Origin: CAVOJV01 sp963696325
Lineage (GTDB): Bacteria; Pseudomonadota; Gammaproteobacteria; Competibacterales; Competibacteraceae
DNA: 64,000 nt
Direction of reading: 5' to 3'
NCBI GenBank assembly: GCA_963696325.1
Contig: CAVOJV010000063.1
Span: 1-64,000 of the forward strand
The translations under genes were made by a program, and so were the position numbers. The notes beneath the pieces are model-generated. The model made no database searches, was not told the DNA's origin, and was given only the letters and a program-made list of their open reading frames with translations. Below, in pieces: positions 60,206-64,000 of the stretch (its first letter is position 1; every line of letters starts with the position of its first letter).

Positions 60206-63200
60206 GTGAACTGGTCCCCGGGCATCAAGTCCGGGGACGGGTTCGTTTCGAGGCGGGGGATCTCAAACTTGAAGATGAGCAGCCAGACTATTCGCGGGAA
60301 CTTGCTCCAGGTGAAGGCGCACCTCTGGGGTAACGGCTTGACAAAAAAGTACGCCGGCGACGAACCACCGCTGCGCTCGGAACTGTTCAGCAACGCCCAG
60401 ATGGAGCAGCATGGCAAAACCCTGGCGGGCTCGCACCAGTTGACTCCGGGGCGCGCGCCGGACCAGCTTCTGCCCCGGCTGGCGGTGAACGAAGGGGTCC
60501 TGATTAGCGTCTGCAACCTGCTAACGGCGGCGGTAAAGGCGAACCGCCGAATCTCACCGGCCGGAGAATGGTTGCTCGATAACTTCTATCTGATCGAGGA
60601 ACAGATCCGCACGGCCAAGCGACATCTGCCAAAGGGTTATAGCCGGGAACTACCGCGCTTGGCTCACGGCACATCGGCGGGGCTTCCGCGCGTGTACGAC
60701 ATCGCGCTGGAGGCGATCTCGCACGGCGATGGGCGCTTAGATCCGGAAACTCTTAGCAGTTTCGTAGCGGCCTACCAGACAGTCACCGCCCTGAAGTTAG
60801 GCGAATTGTGGGCAATCCCTATCATGCTGCGTCTGGCACTGATCGAGAATCTCCGACGTGTTGCCGCCCGGATCGCCGCCAGCAGGATCGACCGAAACCT
60901 GGCCGACGCTTGGGCGGACCAGATGACGGAGATCGCCGAGAAGGACCCGAAGAACCTGATTTTGGTGATCGCGGACATGGCGCGGTCGAACCCGCCGATG
61001 TCGAGTTCATTTGTTGCGGAACTTGCGCGCCGGCTGCAGGGACAGAGCCCCACTTTGGCATTGCCGCTTACCTGGATCGAACAGCGGCTCGCTGAGTCTG
61101 GCCTGACGATTGAGCAGTTGGTTCGGTTAGAGAACCAACAACAGGCCGCCGAGCAGGTCTCCATAAGCAACAGCATCGGCAGTCTCCGCTTGCTGGGGGC
61201 GATGAACTGGCGCGAGTTCGTCGAGACGATGAGTGTGGTCGAGCAGATATTGCGCGAAGATCCTGGCGAGGTGTACAGCAGGATGGATTTTGCGACCCGT
61301 GATCGCTACCGTCACGTCGTCGAGAAAATAGCCAAGAGCAGCCGGCTATCCGAGGGTGAAGTGGCGCGCCAGGCGATCCACTTGGCACAGCAGGGCATGA
61401 CCAAGCAAGGCGCTGACGATCGAACGGCACATGTTGGGTTCTACCTGATCGACCAGGGATTGCGCCGGCTTGAAAGCATGGTGGAGATGCACCTATCCCC
61501 CGCTAAGGTTCTGCAGAGAATCAACCGCCGGTTTCCTTTGCCCTTGTATCTTGGCGCGATCCTGCTGATGGCGGCGATCTTGACCGGGAGCCTACTGGCG
61601 AAGGCGCATGGCGATGGGTTACAGGGTTGGACACTTGCGCTGATTGGCATCCTCTTGCTGCTGTGCACAAGTCAACTGGCGGTGGCGCTGGTGAACTGGC
61701 TGGTGACGTTGCTGGTGACGCCACAGCCGCTGCCGCGCATGGATTTTTCGGGAGGAATTCCCCCGGAATCGCGCGCTTTGGTGGTGATCCCGACGATGCT
61801 TATGAGCACTCAGAACATCGAGGATCTAGTCGAGGCGCTGGAAGTCCGGTTCCTGGCAAATCGGGACCAGAACCTGCACTTCGGCCTGCTGACTGATTTT
61901 CGCGACGCGCACGAGGAAACGCTTCCGGAGGACGACCTGCTGTTGCGGCTGGTTCGGAAGAGGATCGAAGAGCTGAATGAAAAGTATGGGAGGACGTGCA
62001 ACCAAGGGCGATACATTTTTTCTGTTTCATCGCCCGCGCCGCTGGAATCCTCAGGAGCGGATCTGGATGGGCTACGAGCGCAAGCGAGGGAAGCTTGGGG
62101 ACTTGAATTCGCTGCTGCGCGGCGGCTCAAAAAACTGCTTCTCACTTGTCATCGGCGAAACAGCAGTCCTATCGAACGTGCAGTACGTGATCACCCTGGA
62201 CACGGATACGGAACTACCGCGCGACGCGGCGTGGCAGTTTGTGGGAACTATGGTGCACCCGCTGAATCGGGCGCGGTACGACGAGGGCAAGCAGCGGATC
62301 TGCGAGGGATACGGTATTCTGCAACCACGCGTGGCCATAAGCTTGCCTGGCACGAACCGGTCGCGCTATGCACGACTGTACGGGAATGAGCCAGGCATCG
62401 ACCCCTACACGCGCGCCGTCTCCGACGTTTACCAGGACCTGTTCCGCGAAGGCTCGTTCATTGGCAAGGGGATCTATGATGTCGATGCGTTCGAACGGGC
62501 ACTCAACGGGCGCTTTCCCGAGAACCGGATCCTCAGTCACGACCTTCTGGAAGGGTGCTACGCACGGTCGGGGCTGTTGAGCGATGTGCAGTTATACGAG
62601 GATTATCCAGCGCGCTACAGCGCGGACGTGAGCCGCCGGCACCGCTGGATTCGCGGGGATTGGCAGCTTGGACGGTGGTTGCTGCCGCGCGTTCCCGGCC
62701 TGGACGGACGCCGCCAGAAGAATCCGCTCTCGGACTGTCACTCTGGAAACTTTTCGACAACCTGCGCCGCAGTCTCGTGCCTGCGGCATTGACCCTGCTG
62801 TTACTGCTGGGTTGGACGGGGTTGTCGTCGGCGTGGTTTTGGACCTTGTCGGCGCTCGGCATCATCCTGATTCCTTCGTTGATTACCTCGGCCCTGAATG
62901 TGCTTCAAAAGCCAGGCGATGTGCTGCTGGGCCAGCATCTCGCCGCCGTGGTAGGCTCGGCTGGCCGGCAATTGAGCCACGCGGCGTTCACGCTCGCGTG
63001 CCTCCCCTACGACGCGTTCTTCAGTCTGGATGCGATTGTGCGCACAGTCTGGCGGATGCTGGTCACTCGCCAACGACTCCTCGAATGGAACCCGTCGGGC
63101 GACGTGGATTGCAATAGCCGCACGGACCTCGTCGCCTCTTATCGATCAATGTGGATCGCCCCCGTGATCGCCTCTGCCGCGGCGATCTATCTGACGGCAG

Positions 63201-64000
63201 CGAACCCGGTCGCGCTGACCGTTGCAGGACCTATTCTGGTTCTCTGGTTTGCCTCACCCGCTATCACCTGGTGGATCAGCCGGCCACTCGCTCGCCGCGA
63301 AGCGGGATTGACGACTGACCAGACCCTCTTTCTCCGGAAGATTTCCCGAAAAACATGGACGTTCTTCGAGACCTTCGTCGGCCCGGAAGATAATTGGCTA
63401 CCGCCTGACAATTATCAGGAGCATCCTGTTGCCACGGTCGCGCATCGCACGTCGCCGACCAACATGGGACTTGCATTGCTCGCGAATCTGTCCGCGTACG
63501 ACTTCGGCTACCTTTCGGCGGGACAATTCATTGAGCGTACCGCGAATGCACTGCGCACGATGGCTACCTTGGAACGCGACCGAGGTCACTTCTACAACTG
63601 GTACAACACCCAGTCGCTGCAACCGCTGCAACCCGTCTACATTTCGACGGTGGACAGCGGAAACCTCGCGGGCCATCTGCTGACCTTGCAGCCGGGTCTG
63701 CTCGCCCTTCCCGATAACAAAATCCTAGGGGCGCGATGGCTTGAGGGCTTAAGCGACACACTCAGTATCCTGGTGGACGCTGCGGGAGGAGCGACTCTGG
63801 CCCCGCTCGCTCGATTTCAGAAGACTCTGGAATCTGTAGACGTTTCTCGGCCAACCACGCTGGTGGCGGCGCGACTTTGCCTCGACCGGCTGGCGACAGC
63901 CGCCGAAGACGTAGTCGGTGGCCTTAATGCTGACGCTAAGAGCCAAGCGATGTGGTGGGCACAGGCGCTGGCCCGGCAATGCCGGAGCGCGCTCGATGAG
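60206..64000 (+). pseudogene. Cyclic beta-glucan synthase-like protein, frameshifted, 3' end outside window
   Basis: The first frame runs from about 60206 (GTG) or 60275 (ATG) to near 61990, giving a helical N-domain and membrane helices around residues 445-510 (Y-L-G-A-I-L-L-M-A-A-I-L). Similarity then moves to the next frame with F-F-L-F-H-R-P-R-R-W-N-P-Q-E-R and the glycosyltransferase motif T-L-D-T-D-T-E-L-P, up to N-P-L-S at about 62730. The original frame resumes (L-S-L-W-K-L-F-D-N-L-R-R-S-L) and stays open to the edge with W-L-P-P-D-N-Y-Q-E and T-S-P-T-N-M-G-L-A-L-L. This is the NdvB-like architecture. The two slips cancel each other, which could mean sequencing indels. Confidence 0.8.

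Noticed and set aside
1..64000. CRISPR array, tRNA or rRNA genes
   Set aside because: No regularly spaced repeats, no cloverleaf-like segments with the TTCGA loop in context and no rRNA-like conserved stretches were found by eye; tRNAscan-SE and an array finder would be decisive.

Overview
The window looks like a chromosomal segment of a GC-rich gammaproteobacterium. The best evidence is the block acpS-pdxJ-recO-era-rnc-(DUF4845)-lepB-lepA-rseC-rseB-rseA-rpoE-nadB at 44.6-55.9 kb, a gammaproteobacterial gshA, a BarA/GacS-type hybrid kinase and a FadD that matches the E. coli protein closely down to its TTG start. A PHA-granule family protein and polyphosphate kinase suggest storage-polymer metabolism. 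I cannot name the genus from sequence alone. No rRNA, tRNA or CRISPR array was found.

Region 1 (1 to about 17.4 kb) is an accessory island with nearly every gene on the minus strand. It holds a DUF1254-type lipoprotein, a multiply damaged arylsulfatase, a brnTA toxin-antitoxin pair, a pirin, a secreted heme peroxidase split by a 2.55-kb IS21-family element, a secreted cupin, a secreted vanadium-haloperoxidase-like protein, a receiver-only regulator and a sensor-kinase/FixJ-like system. Three sites have the architecture of integron attC sites, all in the same orientation, each with the extrahelical base in the expected arm. One carries the brnA stop codon inside its R'' box. A weaker half-site lies exactly at the border with the core genome (17.4 kb). 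A 20-bp palindrome, TATTGGACCTTGGTCCAATA, recurs four times next to the regulator and peroxidase genes and may be the operator of a small regulon. Two MITE-like inverted repeats and a duplicated response-regulator fragment add to the mosaic.

Region 2 (17.4-41.7 kb) is mostly core: an M17 aminopeptidase, gshA, a PepSY/PhoP/PhoQ-like module, an IS4-family insertion inside a G-tract, fadD, a PHA-granule protein, a UbiB-like kinase, two alpha/beta hydrolases, a lone acyl carrier protein, CYTH-CHAD, ppk1, two lytic transglycosylases, rlmD, a PolB-like exonuclease and cysM.

Region 3 (41.8-56 kb) has a BarA-like kinase broken by one frameshift with a separate HPt gene, then the pyridoxine/RNase III/signal peptidase/sigma-E cluster. 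An AlgU-type promoter lies in front of rpoE, and nadB is divergent.

Region 4 (56-64 kb) is accessory again: a zinc alcohol dehydrogenase, a relic of a Cas3 HD domain, a Uma2-family gene with a large internal deletion, an unknown membrane protein, a winged-helix regulator, RluE, a small coiled-coil protein, a BON lipoprotein and the start of a very large cyclic-glucan-synthase-like gene with two compensating frameshifts that runs off the window.

Several unrelated genes carry single-base frameshifts (sulfatase, sensor kinase, barA, glucan synthase). Genuine decay and sequencing or assembly indels cannot be separated here; raw reads would decide.
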